Source: Streptomyces tailanensis (GTDB lineage Bacteria > Actinomycetota > Actinomycetes > Streptomycetales > Streptomycetaceae). Taken from it: DNA of 42,652 nt. The stretch spans positions 1-42,652 of the forward strand of contig NZ_VTHJ01000010.1 in the NCBI RefSeq assembly GCF_008386495.1, in the 5' to 3' direction. Position numbers and translations under genes: made by a program. Each line of letters begins with the position of its first letter. The first letter of the stretch is position 1. The notes beneath the pieces are model-generated. The model searched no databases and was not told where the DNA came from. It saw nothing but the letters and a program-made list of their open reading frames with translations. Of the stretch, positions 14,370 to 22,343 are shown piece after piece.

Positions 14370-15059
14370 GTGCCAATGCTCAGGTTCATGCCCGTAGGCG
14401 ACTCCATGACCATCGGAAGCGCGGGCGAACACACGTGGCGCTACCGGCTCTGGCAGCATCTGCGCGCAACCCACGACGGCCCCTTCAAGATCGTCGGCCC
14501 GCGCGAGGCCCTCTACGACAAGGCGACGGACACGCCCACGTCGTACGAGTACGCCGACACCAACCCCCGCTTCCCCCGGGCCCACCTCGCCGGCTGGGGC
14601 GAGGGCTGGCTGCACATGGCCCCGGTGATCGCCGACACCGTCCGCGCCCACCGCGCGAACGTCCTCCTCGTCTCCCTCGGCCTCATCGACCTGGGCTTCT
14701 ACACGAACGCCGAGCAGACCGCCGAGAACGCCCACCGTTTCGTCGCCGCCGCCCGCGAGGCCGACCCGCGCATCCGCATGGTCCTGCTCCCGGTGATCCC
14801 GAACGTCCGCGCCGAGACCGACGCCCCCTTCGCCGCCCAGGTCGCCCGCTTCAACGAACTCCTCGCCAAGACGACCGCCGACCTCGACGAACCCCGCTCC
14901 CCTCTCCTCCTGGCGTCCCCGCCACCCTCGTACGACATCCACTGGGACACCTACGACGGCACCCACCCCAACGCCTCCGGCGAGCACAGGATCGCGGCGG
15001 CGTTCGCGGGGGCGATGCATGAGGCGTGGGGATTGGGTGACGCGTACGAGCTGCCGTAG
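14370..15059 (+). CDS. SGNH/GDSL-type hydrolase, cytoplasmic form
   Basis: 229 aa from GTG 14370 (alternative ATG 14376, MLRFMPVGDSM). The SGNH block I is FMPVGDSMTIGSAG with the serine in GDS; block V is DGTHPNASGEHRIA, giving the Asp-x-x-His pair. Block III, usually GxND, reads VSLGLIDLGF, so the oxyanion-hole Asn is replaced. There is no signal peptide, unlike most streptomycete lipases of this fold. The family includes esterases and acetyl-hydrolases acting on carbohydrates or lipids; the substrate is unknown. No clear ribosome-binding site precedes either start. Single gene, convergent with the methyltransferase 22 bases downstream. Confidence 0.85.
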   Translation: MPMLRFMPVGDSMTIGSAGEHTWRYRLWQHLRATHDGPFKIVGPREALYDKATDTPTSYEYADTNPRFPRAHLAGWGEGWLHMAPVIADTVRAHRANVLLVSLGLIDLGFYTNAEQTAENAHRFVAAAREADPRIRMVLLPVIPNVRAETDAPFAAQVARFNELLAKTTADLDEPRSPLLLASPPPSYDIHWDTYDGTHPNASGEHRIAAAFAGAMHEAWGLGDAYELP

Positions 15060-15080
15060 TCATGGGTACGAGCCGCCGCT

Positions 15081-15845
15081 CTACGAAGTGGTCGCGGTCA
15101 CCAGCGCGAACGACAGATACTCCCCCCGGTCGGCCTCCAACATCTCCACGACCGCCTGGTCCCCACCCCCCGGCCGCCGCTCGGCGCACGCCCGCGCCCA
15201 CAGCAGCCAGTCCTCCCACCCGTCCTCCTGGAGCCGGGCCGAGGTGACGTCGACCAGCTCGGTGATCTCCCACTGGAACCGCCACCACGCGGCGGTGTGC
15301 CAGGCGATGGCCTCCCACCCGACGACAGCCTTGATGTGCGCCGGTATGAACCCCAGGTCCCGGACCTCGCGGGTCATCGCGGGCGTGGCGATCCCGAGCT
15401 GCCCGCCCGGCCGCAGGAACCGTACGAGATACGGCAGATAGCCGTCCGCCGTACCGAAGTACTCGAAGGCGTCGACACTGACGACGGCGTCAAAGCTCCC
15501 CTCCTCGAACGGCAGGGCATGCGCCTCGGCGCGCACGGCCCGCACCCGATCCCCGACCCCGGCCCTCTCGAAGACCCCGGCCGCCTCCTCCGCCGCGATC
15601 CACCAGTCCGCCGCCACGACCTCCACCCCGAACTCCCGCGCCAGGAACACCGAGGTCGCCCCCCTCCCCGACCCCAGGTCCAACACCCGCATCCCCGGCC
15701 GGAGTTCGAGATCGCGCACCAGGTCCTCCAACAACCACAGCGGGTTGGGCCCCATGTCGAGCCCGAGCAGCCAGCCGGGGTCGTAGGCGGAGGAGCGGGG
15801 GTAACGGCCGGGGCGGGTGAGGGCGGCGAGAGCGGTGGTAGTCAT
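15081..15845 (-). CDS. SAM-dependent methyltransferase (class I)
   Basis: 254 aa from ATG 15845 (an in-frame start at 15923 would add 26 residues with little family likeness). Class I Rossmann motifs: motif I MRVLDLGSGRGATSVFLARE, acidic post-I region VEVVAADWW, FDAVVSVDAFEYFG and FLRPGGQLGIATPAM. A Trp-rich region (WHTAAWWRFQWEITELVDV) follows, seen in several streptomycete small-molecule methyltransferases. It transfers a methyl group from S-adenosylmethionine; the acceptor cannot be inferred. The upstream ribosome site is weak. No biosynthetic cluster genes surround it. Confidence 0.88.
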   Translation of the reverse strand: MTTTALAALTRPGRYPRSSAYDPGWLLGLDMGPNPLWLLEDLVRDLELRPGMRVLDLGSGRGATSVFLAREFGVEVVAADWWIAAEEAAGVFERAGVGDRVRAVRAEAHALPFEEGSFDAVVSVDAFEYFGTADGYLPYLVRFLRPGGQLGIATPAMTREVRDLGFIPAHIKAVVGWEAIAWHTAAWWRFQWEITELVDVTSARLQEDGWEDWLLWARACAERRPGGGDQAVVEMLEADRGEYLSFALVTATTS

Positions 15846-15980
15846 GCCCGCGACCCAAGCGGCACGGGCGACACCCGCGCAAGGGAGTTTCGCCGTGCGT
15901 GCCGTCCGTGTCCTGGTCGCCATGCGTATCGTTGTACTGCGCGGCTGCGCTCGTCCGTGGGGCAGCCGGGGAGGAGCGCC

Positions 15981-16571
15981 ATGATGACCGTCCTTGAAGA
16001 CAGGATCGCGATGGCCGAGAGCGACACGCGCTGGCTCGACAACATGTTCGAGCGGCTCGAGAAGATGCCCGTCCCCGAGGGATACAAGGTCGAGATCGTC
16101 GAGGGGACCATCTACATGTCACCGCAGAGGGACGTTCATTGGCACACCATTCGCCGAATCGTCCGAGCGCTTGAGGACACCTTCGGCATGGACGTGAACG
16201 CGCTGTCAGACGTCCGCATCGACTTCCCCGGCCGTAAGAACGGTCTCGCTCCGGACGTGGCGAAGCTGCGCGACGGCGCCGAGAAGAACTCCGAGGGCCA
16301 CTGGCGTTACGAGGACGTCGAGTTCATCGCCGAGGTCATCTCCAAGGACACGGCCAAGAACGACTACGGCCCCAAGAAGACCGCATACGCCCTCGCCGAA
16401 GTCCCCGTCTATCTCATCGCCGACCCCTACACGGGCAAGTGCCGCCTGTTCACCCAGCCCAAGGACGGCGACTATGTGAGCGACACATCCATCACCTACG
16501 GCGGTGACGTCGACATGACCACCACTCTCCTCGGCCTCGTTCTTCCGACTGCCGAGTTCCCGCGCGACTGA
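15981..16571 (+). CDS. Uma2-family (DUF820) PD-(D/E)xK nuclease-like protein
   Basis: 196 aa from ATG 15981, with GGGGAGGAG 5 bases upstream. Uma2/DUF820 signature: YKVEIVEGTIYMSP, LAPDVAKL, FIAEVISKDTAKNDYGPKK and YLIADPYTGKCRLFTQP. The Asp in APDV, the Glu in IAEV and the Lys of GPKK could form a PD-(D/E)xK active site. The family is widespread in many copies in Streptomyces and cyanobacteria, often near mobile DNA, and its biological role is not established. It stands alone here, with no obvious partner. Confidence 0.88.
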   Translation: MMTVLEDRIAMAESDTRWLDNMFERLEKMPVPEGYKVEIVEGTIYMSPQRDVHWHTIRRIVRALEDTFGMDVNALSDVRIDFPGRKNGLAPDVAKLRDGAEKNSEGHWRYEDVEFIAEVISKDTAKNDYGPKKTAYALAEVPVYLIADPYTGKCRLFTQPKDGDYVSDTSITYGGDVDMTTTLLGLVLPTAEFPRD

Positions 16572-16697
16572 CGGAGTCGCACCTCGGCGGTCACCGCGGA
16601 GAAGCTCCCCGTTTGATCGGTCGGCCCACCGCTCGCTTGGATGGTCCGTCGGCGCGAGCGTAAGGGCTCGGTCGAGTGCGGCGGGAGGGGGCGGGGG

Positions 16698-17966
16698 ATG
16701 ACGGTGGCCAAGCGGTCGCTGGGCCGGGAGTTTCGGTGGCTGTGGGCGGCGTATGCGGTCAGTGCGGTCGGTACGTGGCTGGCGTTCGACGCGTTTCCGT
16801 TGATCGCGGTGCTGGTGCTGGACGTCGGGCCGGCGGAGGTGTCGGCGCTCGCGGCGACCGGGCTGGCGGTGGGGGCGGCGGTGGCGGTGCCGCTCGGGCC
16901 GTGGGTGGAGTTCCGCCGCAAGCGGCCGGTGATGATCGCGATGGACCTGGTCCGGTGCGCGGCGCTGCTGACGGTCCCCGCCGCGTACGTTCTCGACCTC
17001 CTCACCTTTCCGCAGTTGCTCCTCGTCTCGGTGGTCGTCGCGGCGGCCGACATCACGTTCACCGCGGCGAGCGGCGCGTATCTGAAGTCCCTCGTCCCGC
17101 CCGGTGACCTCCTCGTCGCGAACGGCCGCTTCGAGGCCACGACCTGGACCACCACGATGCTCGGCCCGCCCCTGGGCGGTGCCGCGATCGGCCTGTTCGG
17201 TCCGGTGCTGACCGTCCTGGCCAACGCGGTCAGCTTCCTGCTCTCGGCGGTGGGGATCCGCGCGATCGGTGGCGGTACGGACCCGCGTCCGGCCCGGACC
17301 GAGGCACCGGCCCGGACCGAGGCATCGCCCCGCCTCCGCCCCGGTGATCTGCTGGACGGCTGGCGACACATCCTCACCAGCCCGGCCCTGCGCCCCCTGT
17401 TCCTCAACACGGTGCTGGTCAACGGCCTGATCATGGCGACCGCACCGCTGCTGATGGTCCTGATGGTCGGCGAACTCGGCTTCTCCCCCTGGCAGTACGG
17501 CCTCGCCTTCGCGGTCCCCTGCGTGGGCGGCCTGATCGGCTCCCGCCTCTCGCGGCGCCTGGTCGCCCGCTACGGCTCGCACCGGGTCCTGCTGACCGCC
17601 GGGGCGCTGCGGGCGTGCTGGTCGCTGGGGTTGGCGTTCGTCCACCCCGGCGTCAGCGGACTCGTCCTGGTCATGGCGGTCGAACTCGGCCTGATCACCT
17701 GCGCGGGCGTCTTCAACCCGGTGAGCGCCACGTACCGACTCAACGAGACCCCGCCCGACCGAGTGGCCCGTACCCTCTCCGCCTGGTCGGTCACCACCAA
17801 ACTCACGATCGCGGCCCTGACGGCCCTGTGGGGCCTCCTGGCCGCCGCCACCGGCCCCCGACCCGCGATCGCCCTTGCGGGCCTGCTCCTCCTGGCGACC
17901 CCACTCCTGCTGCCCCGCCGTCAGCCGACCCGCCCCGCCCCCGACAACGCCCCCACTACGGCGTGA
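16698..17966 (+). CDS. MFS transporter
   Basis: 422 aa from ATG 16698, preceded by a purine-rich GGGAGGGGGCGGGGG ribosome site. About 11-12 hydrophobic segments are visible, with a conserved loop between helices 2 and 3 (WVEFRRKRPVMIAMD) and a central cytoplasmic Pro/Arg/Glu loop (PARTEAPARTEAS). It belongs to the MFS_3/EntS-like drug or siderophore exporter group by general pattern. Substrate unknown. Its 3' end overlaps the remnant 3' end of the convergent SUKH gene (17956-18018), so the two were once tail-to-tail overlapping genes. Confidence 0.85.
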   Translation: MTVAKRSLGREFRWLWAAYAVSAVGTWLAFDAFPLIAVLVLDVGPAEVSALAATGLAVGAAVAVPLGPWVEFRRKRPVMIAMDLVRCAALLTVPAAYVLDLLTFPQLLLVSVVVAAADITFTAASGAYLKSLVPPGDLLVANGRFEATTWTTTMLGPPLGGAAIGLFGPVLTVLANAVSFLLSAVGIRAIGGGTDPRPARTEAPARTEASPRLRPGDLLDGWRHILTSPALRPLFLNTVLVNGLIMATAPLLMVLMVGELGFSPWQYGLAFAVPCVGGLIGSRLSRRLVARYGSHRVLLTAGALRACWSLGLAFVHPGVSGLVLVMAVELGLITCAGVFNPVSATYRLNETPPDRVARTLSAWSVTTKLTIAALTALWGLLAAATGPRPAIALAGLLLLATPLLLPRRQPTRPAPDNAPTTA

Positions 17967-18018
17967 GACCGAGCGCGGCGGCGAACTCCGAGAACGTGAG
18001 GGCCACCACCCGCCATTC
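17956..18018 (-). pseudogene. Detached 3' end of the SUKH gene
   Basis: Nineteen-odd codons downstream of the premature TGA remain open and family-like (EWRVVALTFSEFAAALGLTP), ending at TAG 17956-17958 and overlapping the MFS stop region. A single-base change of the TGA would rejoin it to the gene. Confidence 0.7.
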
Positions 18019-18459
18019 TCATCCCCGGGGATCGGTCCAGAAGTCGCTGCCCACGACCCGGGGGTCGGCCGGGTCGGTCCGGTAGTCGAGGGCGAGCGCG
18101 ACATCGTCACCGGCGTGGCGGCAGACCGCGATGAGGAACGCCTTCTCGACGTCCAGCCAGGGCAGTTCGACGGGCGCTTCCCGCTCGCTGCCGCGCACCT
18201 CACGGAAGAGTTCGGGGTAGGAGGCATCGTCGGCGAACATGTCCATCGAGCGGGACTCCCACTCCATCCCGGCCACGCTCGTGAGGAAGTCCAGCGGATC
18301 CTCGAACCACGGAATCAGCCGGCGCAGTTCCTCGTCGCCCGGATGAACCCACCGCCCCTCCCGCAGCAGCGACATCAACAACGGCGGCACCACAAGCCCC
18401 CGAACCCGCTCGCCCTCCTCCATCGTCAACTCCCTCAACGCCGTCAACTCCGCTGCCAT
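18019..18459 (-). CDS. SUKH (SMI1/KNR4-like) family protein, C-terminus cut by an in-frame TGA
   Basis: 146 aa from ATG 18459, with GGAGG 8 bases upstream. The sequence fits the SUKH superfamily (RLIPWFEDPLDFLTSVAGM, DDVALALDYRTDPADPRVVG, SDFWTDPRG), which includes immunity proteins against polymorphic toxins. After DPRG the frame meets TGA (18019-18021), but reading on in the same frame gives EWRVVALTFSEFAAALGLTP and a TAG at 17956-17958, which looks like the natural end of the protein. The shortened form lacks the last strand and helix of the fold. No toxin gene lies beside it, so it may be a decaying orphan immunity gene. A sequencing error is possible. Confidence 0.75.
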   Translation of the reverse strand: MAAELTALRELTMEEGERVRGLVVPPLLMSLLREGRWVHPGDEELRRLIPWFEDPLDFLTSVAGMEWESRSMDMFADDASYPELFREVRGSEREAPVELPWLDVEKAFLIAVCRHAGDDVALALDYRTDPADPRVVGSDFWTDPRG

Positions 18460-18587
18460 ACCGCGCCTCCCGCCCCGAACACTCGGAGGATCATCGCAGC
18501 AGACCCCGACCAACGGACATGGCCGGCCGGAAGACGGAGCGCTCACCGGACCGGCCAAGCCGAGGCTCGGAACACCGTGTTCGAGAC

Positions 18588-18752
18588 TCAGAACATCGTG
18601 TTGTCGTTCGCCGAAGTGGCAGGCACGTCCTGGATCACGTCCCAGTGCTCGACGATCTTCCCGTTGCGCACCCGGAAGAGGTCGACGATGGCCTGACCGC
18701 GCTCGCCGGGGGCGTTGACGTAGTGGCTGTGGACGGCGACCAGGTCGCCCCT
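18588..18752 (-). pseudogene. C-terminal fragment of an NTF2/SnoaL-like protein
   Basis: The minus strand reads GDLVAVHSHYVNAPGERGQA, then IVDLFRVRNGKIVEHWDVIQ and DVPATSANDNTMF, ending at TGA 18588-18590. This is the last part of the small SnoaL-like/NTF2-fold proteins (about 125 aa) common in Streptomyces. In frame upstream there is a TGA only two codons before the conserved part, so 60% of the gene is gone. The truncation point abuts a promoter-like palindrome (18775-18789), which suggests a deletion. Confidence 0.8.
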
Positions 18753-18774
18753 GTGTACTCACCGAAGGAAAGCA

Positions 18775-18789
18775 CTAACTTCCAGTTAG
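18775..18789. promoter_or_regulatory. CTAACT/AGTTAG palindrome
   Basis: CTAACT-TCC-AGTTAG is a perfect 6-bp dyad in an AT-rich patch, which stands out in this genome and looks like an operator left behind from a lost gene pair. From 18790 to 19030 I see no coding region that can be defended. Confidence 0.5.
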
Positions 18790-19030
18790 CATCAAGCAGG
18801 GACCCCGAACCGGCTCCACCCGACCAATGTGGGAAAGCCGCGGCCCTGACCGCGCTGTTGACCGTGTCGACCCTGGCCACGGCGCGGCCCGCCGGGAGGC
18901 CCACCGAGAGCTCGCCGGACCCGGCCGCCCCGCACCACGAGGCCGCGCCGCCCGCAGCCTCTACTCGGCCAGCGTCCACTACCGCCGCCCGCCATCCCGA
19001 CCACCCCAAGTCCGGTTAGCGTAGGGAGGC

Positions 19031-20510
19031 ATGGGGGAGAACAGCGTCTCCGGTGGCCGGCAGGACCAGGTCGTGCAGGCCCACGCGATCCAGAACCTGA
19101 CCGTCACCTCGGCCGCGGACGCTCCCGCTCTCCTGCCCCGCTACCTTCAGACCGCCGACCGTTGGCCCCTCGTCGGCGCCTGGAACGCCCTGGCCGCCGG
19201 CGCCCACCGGGCCCGCCCCGGCGAGGACGGCACCGAACTGCCGCCCTACGTACGCCGCGACGTGGACGACGAACTGCGCGACCGGGTCCGCACGGCAGCG
19301 GAGCGCGGCGGACTCGTGCTGGTCCTCGGCGACTCGACGGCGGGCAAGACGCGGGCGACGTTCGAGGCCGTACGGCACGTACTGCCCGACCACCAGGTGA
19401 TCGTCCCGCCCAGCCGCTCGGCCCACCTGGGAAGGGCGCCCGACGCGGTCGAGCGCGTCGGCGTCCCGTGCCTGGTCTGGCTCGACGACCTGGAACGGCA
19501 CCTCGGTCCCGACGGCCTCGAAGCCGACGTCCTCGACGAACTCGTCGCCCTCGGGGTGCCGGTGATCGCGACGATGCGGCGCAAGGAGTACGCGAAGTTC
19601 TACGCGCCGGGTGACGGTGACGGCGGCAGTCATCCCCTGGCCGAGCTGGAGCGGGCCGGCGCCTGCGACGACTCCCGCATCGCCGACGCCGTCGCCCATC
19701 ACGGGCCCCACGGGATCGCCGAGTACCTGGCCGCGGGTCCGGTCCTCCTCCGTGACTGGCGCCAGGCCCGCACCTCCATCGGGCATGCCCGGGGGGCGGC
19801 GCTCGTCGCGACGGCCGTCGATCTGGCGCGTACGGGGTTGCGGGGACCGTATCCCCGTGAACTGCTGGCCGAGTTGCACGAACACCATCTGTCGGCGGCG
19901 GGCGGTGCCGTCCTGCGCCCCGAGCCTCTGGAGGCCGCGTTCGAGTGGGCGGCGCATGTGCGGTACGGGGTGACCAGCCTGCTCATGCCGGGGGACGGGA
20001 ACCGGTGGGGGGCCTTCGACTACCTGGTCGACCATGCCGGGGCGCCGGTGGCGGATCCGGTGTGGGAGGCGGCACTGGCACACGCGGTCGGTGACACCGA
20101 CAAGTTGCTCATCGGTTTGAACGCCATCGCCTCGGCTCCCCACATCACGAAGCGGGCCATGTCGAGTATCAGCACCGTGGGCCTCGGTCGGGCCACCTAT
20201 GCCCTTTCGCGGTGCGCTCGAAGCGGGAGACGGTCACCGCACGGCCGCTTGCGAGGTGGCGCAACTGCTGGGTGTGTGGCTGTTCCAGGACGGCCGCGTA
20301 GACGATGCCGAAGCCCTGTTTCGCCACCTGTTCGACACCGGACTCGGTGGGAAGGTGATGAAGCTCGGAACCGTGCTGGCGCTCCACGGGAGACTCGGCG
20401 ATCTGATCGAGGTCGAGCCCACGATCGACATCGACAACGAGCAAGTCGGTGTCGCCGTGCGAGCGGTGAAACATACGCCTCCTCCCTCCGGCCGAATCCC
20501 CCTTGCCTAG
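19031..20510 (+). pseudogene. NLR-like P-loop NTPase with RHIM/BASS-like N-terminal motif, frameshifted
   Basis: ATG 19031, preceded by GGGAGG. Residues 1-20 (MGENSVSGGRQDQVVQAHAI) resemble the short amyloid-type motifs (BASS3/RHIM-like, with VVQA core) at the N-termini of Streptomyces NLR-like NTPases. The NTPase domain follows: Walker A LGDSTAGKTRATFEAV (about residue 98), Walker B CLVWLDDLERHL, and a sensor-like VPVIATMRRKEY. The first frame is family-like to about 20180; the expected continuation GALEAGDGHRTAACEVAQLL then GRVDDAEALFRHLF (repeat helices) lies in the +1 frame at 20199-20510. A frameshift between about 20170 and 20205 therefore splits the gene. In intact systems such NTPases sense a trigger and pass the signal to a separate effector with the same motif; none is seen here. 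Confidence 0.7.
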
Positions 20511-20539
20511 AGCGCACTCCACGCCCTTGGCTAGCAGTC

Positions 20540-21532
20540 ATGAAGTACACACAGCTCGGACGCACGGGCCTCAAGGTCAGCCGACTGGTTCTCGGGACCA
20601 TGAACTTCGGGCCGCAGACCGACGAAGCGGACAGTCACGCGATCATGGACGCGGCGCTGGACGGGGGTCTGAACTTCTTCGATACGGCCAATGTCTATGG
20701 CTGGGGCGAGAACAAGGGCCGCACGGAATCGATCATCGGCAGCTGGTTCGCCAAGGGCGGCGACCGGCGCGACAAGGTCGTGCTGGCCACCAAGGTGTAC
20801 GGGAACATGGCGGCGTCCCAGGACGCCTGGCCCAACCACGACAAGCTCTCCGCCCTGAACATCCGGCGGGCCGTCGACGCCAGCCTCAAGCGGCTCCAGA
20901 CGGACTACATCGACGTCTACCAGTTCCACCACGTCGACCGCGCCACTCCCTTCGAGGAGATCTGGCAGGCCATCGACGTGCTGGTCCAGCAGGGGAAGAT
21001 CCTCTACGTCGGATCCTCCAACTTCCCCGGCTACAAGATCGCCCAGGCCAACGAGATCGCCGCCCGCCGCCACGGCACGATCGGGCTCGTCAGCGAGCAG
21101 TGCCTCTACAACCTCGCCGAGCGCCGCGCCGAGATGGAGGTCATCCCGGCCGCGCAGGAGTACGGCCTCGGGGTCATCCCCTGGTCGCCGCTGCACGGCG
21201 GGCTGCTCGGCGGTGTCATCAAGAAGGAGGTCGAGGGTGGTCGTCGCGCCTCCGGCCGTTCCGCCGACGCCCTCGCCGATACCGCCGTACGCGCCCAGAT
21301 CCAGGCGTACGAGGACCTCCTCGACAAGCACGGCATCGAGCCCGGCGAGGCCGCCCTGGCCTGGCTCCTGACGCGCCCCGGCGTCACCGGCCCGATCGTC
21401 GGCCCGCGTACGGCACAGCAGCTCGAATCCGCGCTACGGGCGCTGGAGCTGGAGCTGAGCGAGGAGCTGCTGACGTCACTGGACGAGATCTTCCCGGGCC
21501 CGGGCCCGTCGCCAGAGGCCTTCGCCTGGTAG
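20540..21532 (+). CDS. Aldo/keto reductase
   Basis: 330 aa from ATG 20540. The AKR signature and tetrad are present: Asp48 and Tyr53 in FFDTANVYGWGENKGRTE, Lys85 in VLATKVYG, and His130 in DVYQFHHVD. YVGSSNFPGYKIAQANEIA, SEQCLYNL, VIPWSPLHGGLLGG and the NADPH-binding GPRTAQQLESALRALEL complete the barrel. This places it with the YajO/Tas-like AKR11-13 group, NADPH-dependent reductases of aldehydes and ketones; the natural substrate is unknown. No strong ribosome site. A dispersed repeat hairpin follows 10 bases after the stop and may serve as terminator. Confidence 0.93.
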   Translation: MKYTQLGRTGLKVSRLVLGTMNFGPQTDEADSHAIMDAALDGGLNFFDTANVYGWGENKGRTESIIGSWFAKGGDRRDKVVLATKVYGNMAASQDAWPNHDKLSALNIRRAVDASLKRLQTDYIDVYQFHHVDRATPFEEIWQAIDVLVQQGKILYVGSSNFPGYKIAQANEIAARRHGTIGLVSEQCLYNLAERRAEMEVIPAAQEYGLGVIPWSPLHGGLLGGVIKKEVEGGRRASGRSADALADTAVRAQIQAYEDLLDKHGIEPGEAALAWLLTRPGVTGPIVGPRTAQQLESALRALELELSEELLTSLDEIFPGPGPSPEAFAW

Positions 21533-21541
21533 CCAGGGGCT

Positions 21542-21606
21542 GCGCCCCGTAAGGGGCGCGGGGCTGTATTGATCTGCGGCTCCGCCGCGTGGGCGCGACA
21601 AGCCCC
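21542..21606. repeat. Dispersed Streptomyces palindromic repeat, copy C
   Basis: Hairpin GCGCCCC-GTAA-GGGGCGC (21542-21559), then GGGGCTGTATTGAT, CTGCGGCTCCGCCGCG and GGGCGCGACAAGCC. Near-identical in layout to copies A and F. Lies just after the aldo/keto reductase. Confidence 0.85.
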
Positions 21607-21666
21607 CACCGGGCCGCGGCCAAGAACGGTCCGCGGTTCCCCGGCACTCCCAGCGGAGCGCAACGG

Positions 21667-21756
21667 CTACTTACCAGCCGCCGCCGCGACAGCAACAACC
21701 GCGAACATCAGCACAAGCACACCGGCCATGATCCGGTTACGGGTCTTCGGGTCCAC
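21667..21756 (-). CDS. 29-aa single-pass membrane micro-protein
   Basis: GTG 21756 opens a 29-codon frame: a basic start (VDPKTRNR), a hydrophobic helix (IMAGVLVLMFAVVAVAAAAG) and Lys-stop. A GGAGG sequence touches the GTG with no spacer, so the start could also be the internal ATG at codon 10. An in-frame stop lies four codons upstream, so it is not longer. It sits 9 bases after thpR on the same strand, in the run MFS pump - thpR - micro-ORF. Tiny SGM_5486-type transporter-associated proteins with a DP..N start occur near such MFS genes in Streptomyces, so it may accompany the pump; that link is inference. Confidence 0.55.
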   Translation of the reverse strand: MDPKTRNRIMAGVLVLMFAVVAVAAAAGK

Positions 21757-21765
21757 CCTCCGAGA

Positions 21766-22338
21766 CTAACCGCCCGCCCCCAGACCCCAACGGCCGACCA
21801 CCTCGTACCGCGGCTGCTCCCCCGGCACCCCGGAGGCCGGCAGGTTGCTGCGCACCAGCGCCAGCTCGGCGACGGTCCACGCCGGGGCGGCGAAGGCGTG
21901 GAGGGCGGCGACGTACGGCCGTACGTCGAGGGCGTGCCGGCTGCGGGCCACGGTCAGGTGGGCCGTGTACCGGCGGTGCTCCCCCATGTCCAGCCCGGCC
22001 TTGCGCCCCGCCGCCTCCGCACGGTCGGCGAGCAGCCGCAGGGTCTCCAGGTCCCCCTCCGCCCCCGTCCACAGCACCCGGCCGTGTCCGAACTGTCCGC
22101 CGCCCCGCACCGCCAGCGGGAACGGGGCGGTGCGGTGGGCGGCGCGTTCCAGCCGCTCGGACAGTTCCGGTACGACGTCGTCGTCGACCTCGCCGTAGAA
22201 GGCGAGCGTGAAGTGCCACCCGGGCGGCTCGGTCCACCGCAACCGGTCGGCACCGGCCCGCCCCTTCAACTCCCCGATCATCAGCCCCAGTTCATCGAGG
22301 ACCTCGGCGGGCGGCAGCACGGCGGCAAACAGTCTCAT
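21766..22338 (-). CDS. thpR: RNA 2',3'-cyclic phosphodiesterase (2H family) ThpR
   Basis: 190 aa from ATG 22338. The two HxTx motifs of the 2H phosphoesterase family are present: HFTLAF (His42, Thr44) and HLTVAR (His127, Thr129), with the start MRLFAAVLPP typical of ThpR. The enzyme opens 2',3'-cyclic phosphate ends on RNA and can ligate 2'-5' bonds in vitro; its cellular role is not settled. It begins 6 bases after the stop of the MFS gene on the same strand, so the two are probably one transcript. Confidence 0.93.
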   Translation of the reverse strand: MRLFAAVLPPAEVLDELGLMIGELKGRAGADRLRWTEPPGWHFTLAFYGEVDDDVVPELSERLERAAHRTAPFPLAVRGGGQFGHGRVLWTGAEGDLETLRLLADRAEAAGRKAGLDMGEHRRYTAHLTVARSRHALDVRPYVAALHAFAAPAWTVAELALVRSNLPASGVPGEQPRYEVVGRWGLGAGG

Positions 22339-22343
22339 GACCG

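Noticed and set aside
18019..18021. UGA in the SUKH gene as selenocysteine
   Set aside because: No SECIS-like hairpin was evident directly after it and no selenoprotein context exists; a nonsense change or read error is simpler.
16206..18227. 673-aa minus-strand frame opposite Uma2 and the MFS gene
   Set aside because: Shadow rich in Gly, Arg, Asp and Gln; the plus-strand genes have recognised domains and ribosome sites.
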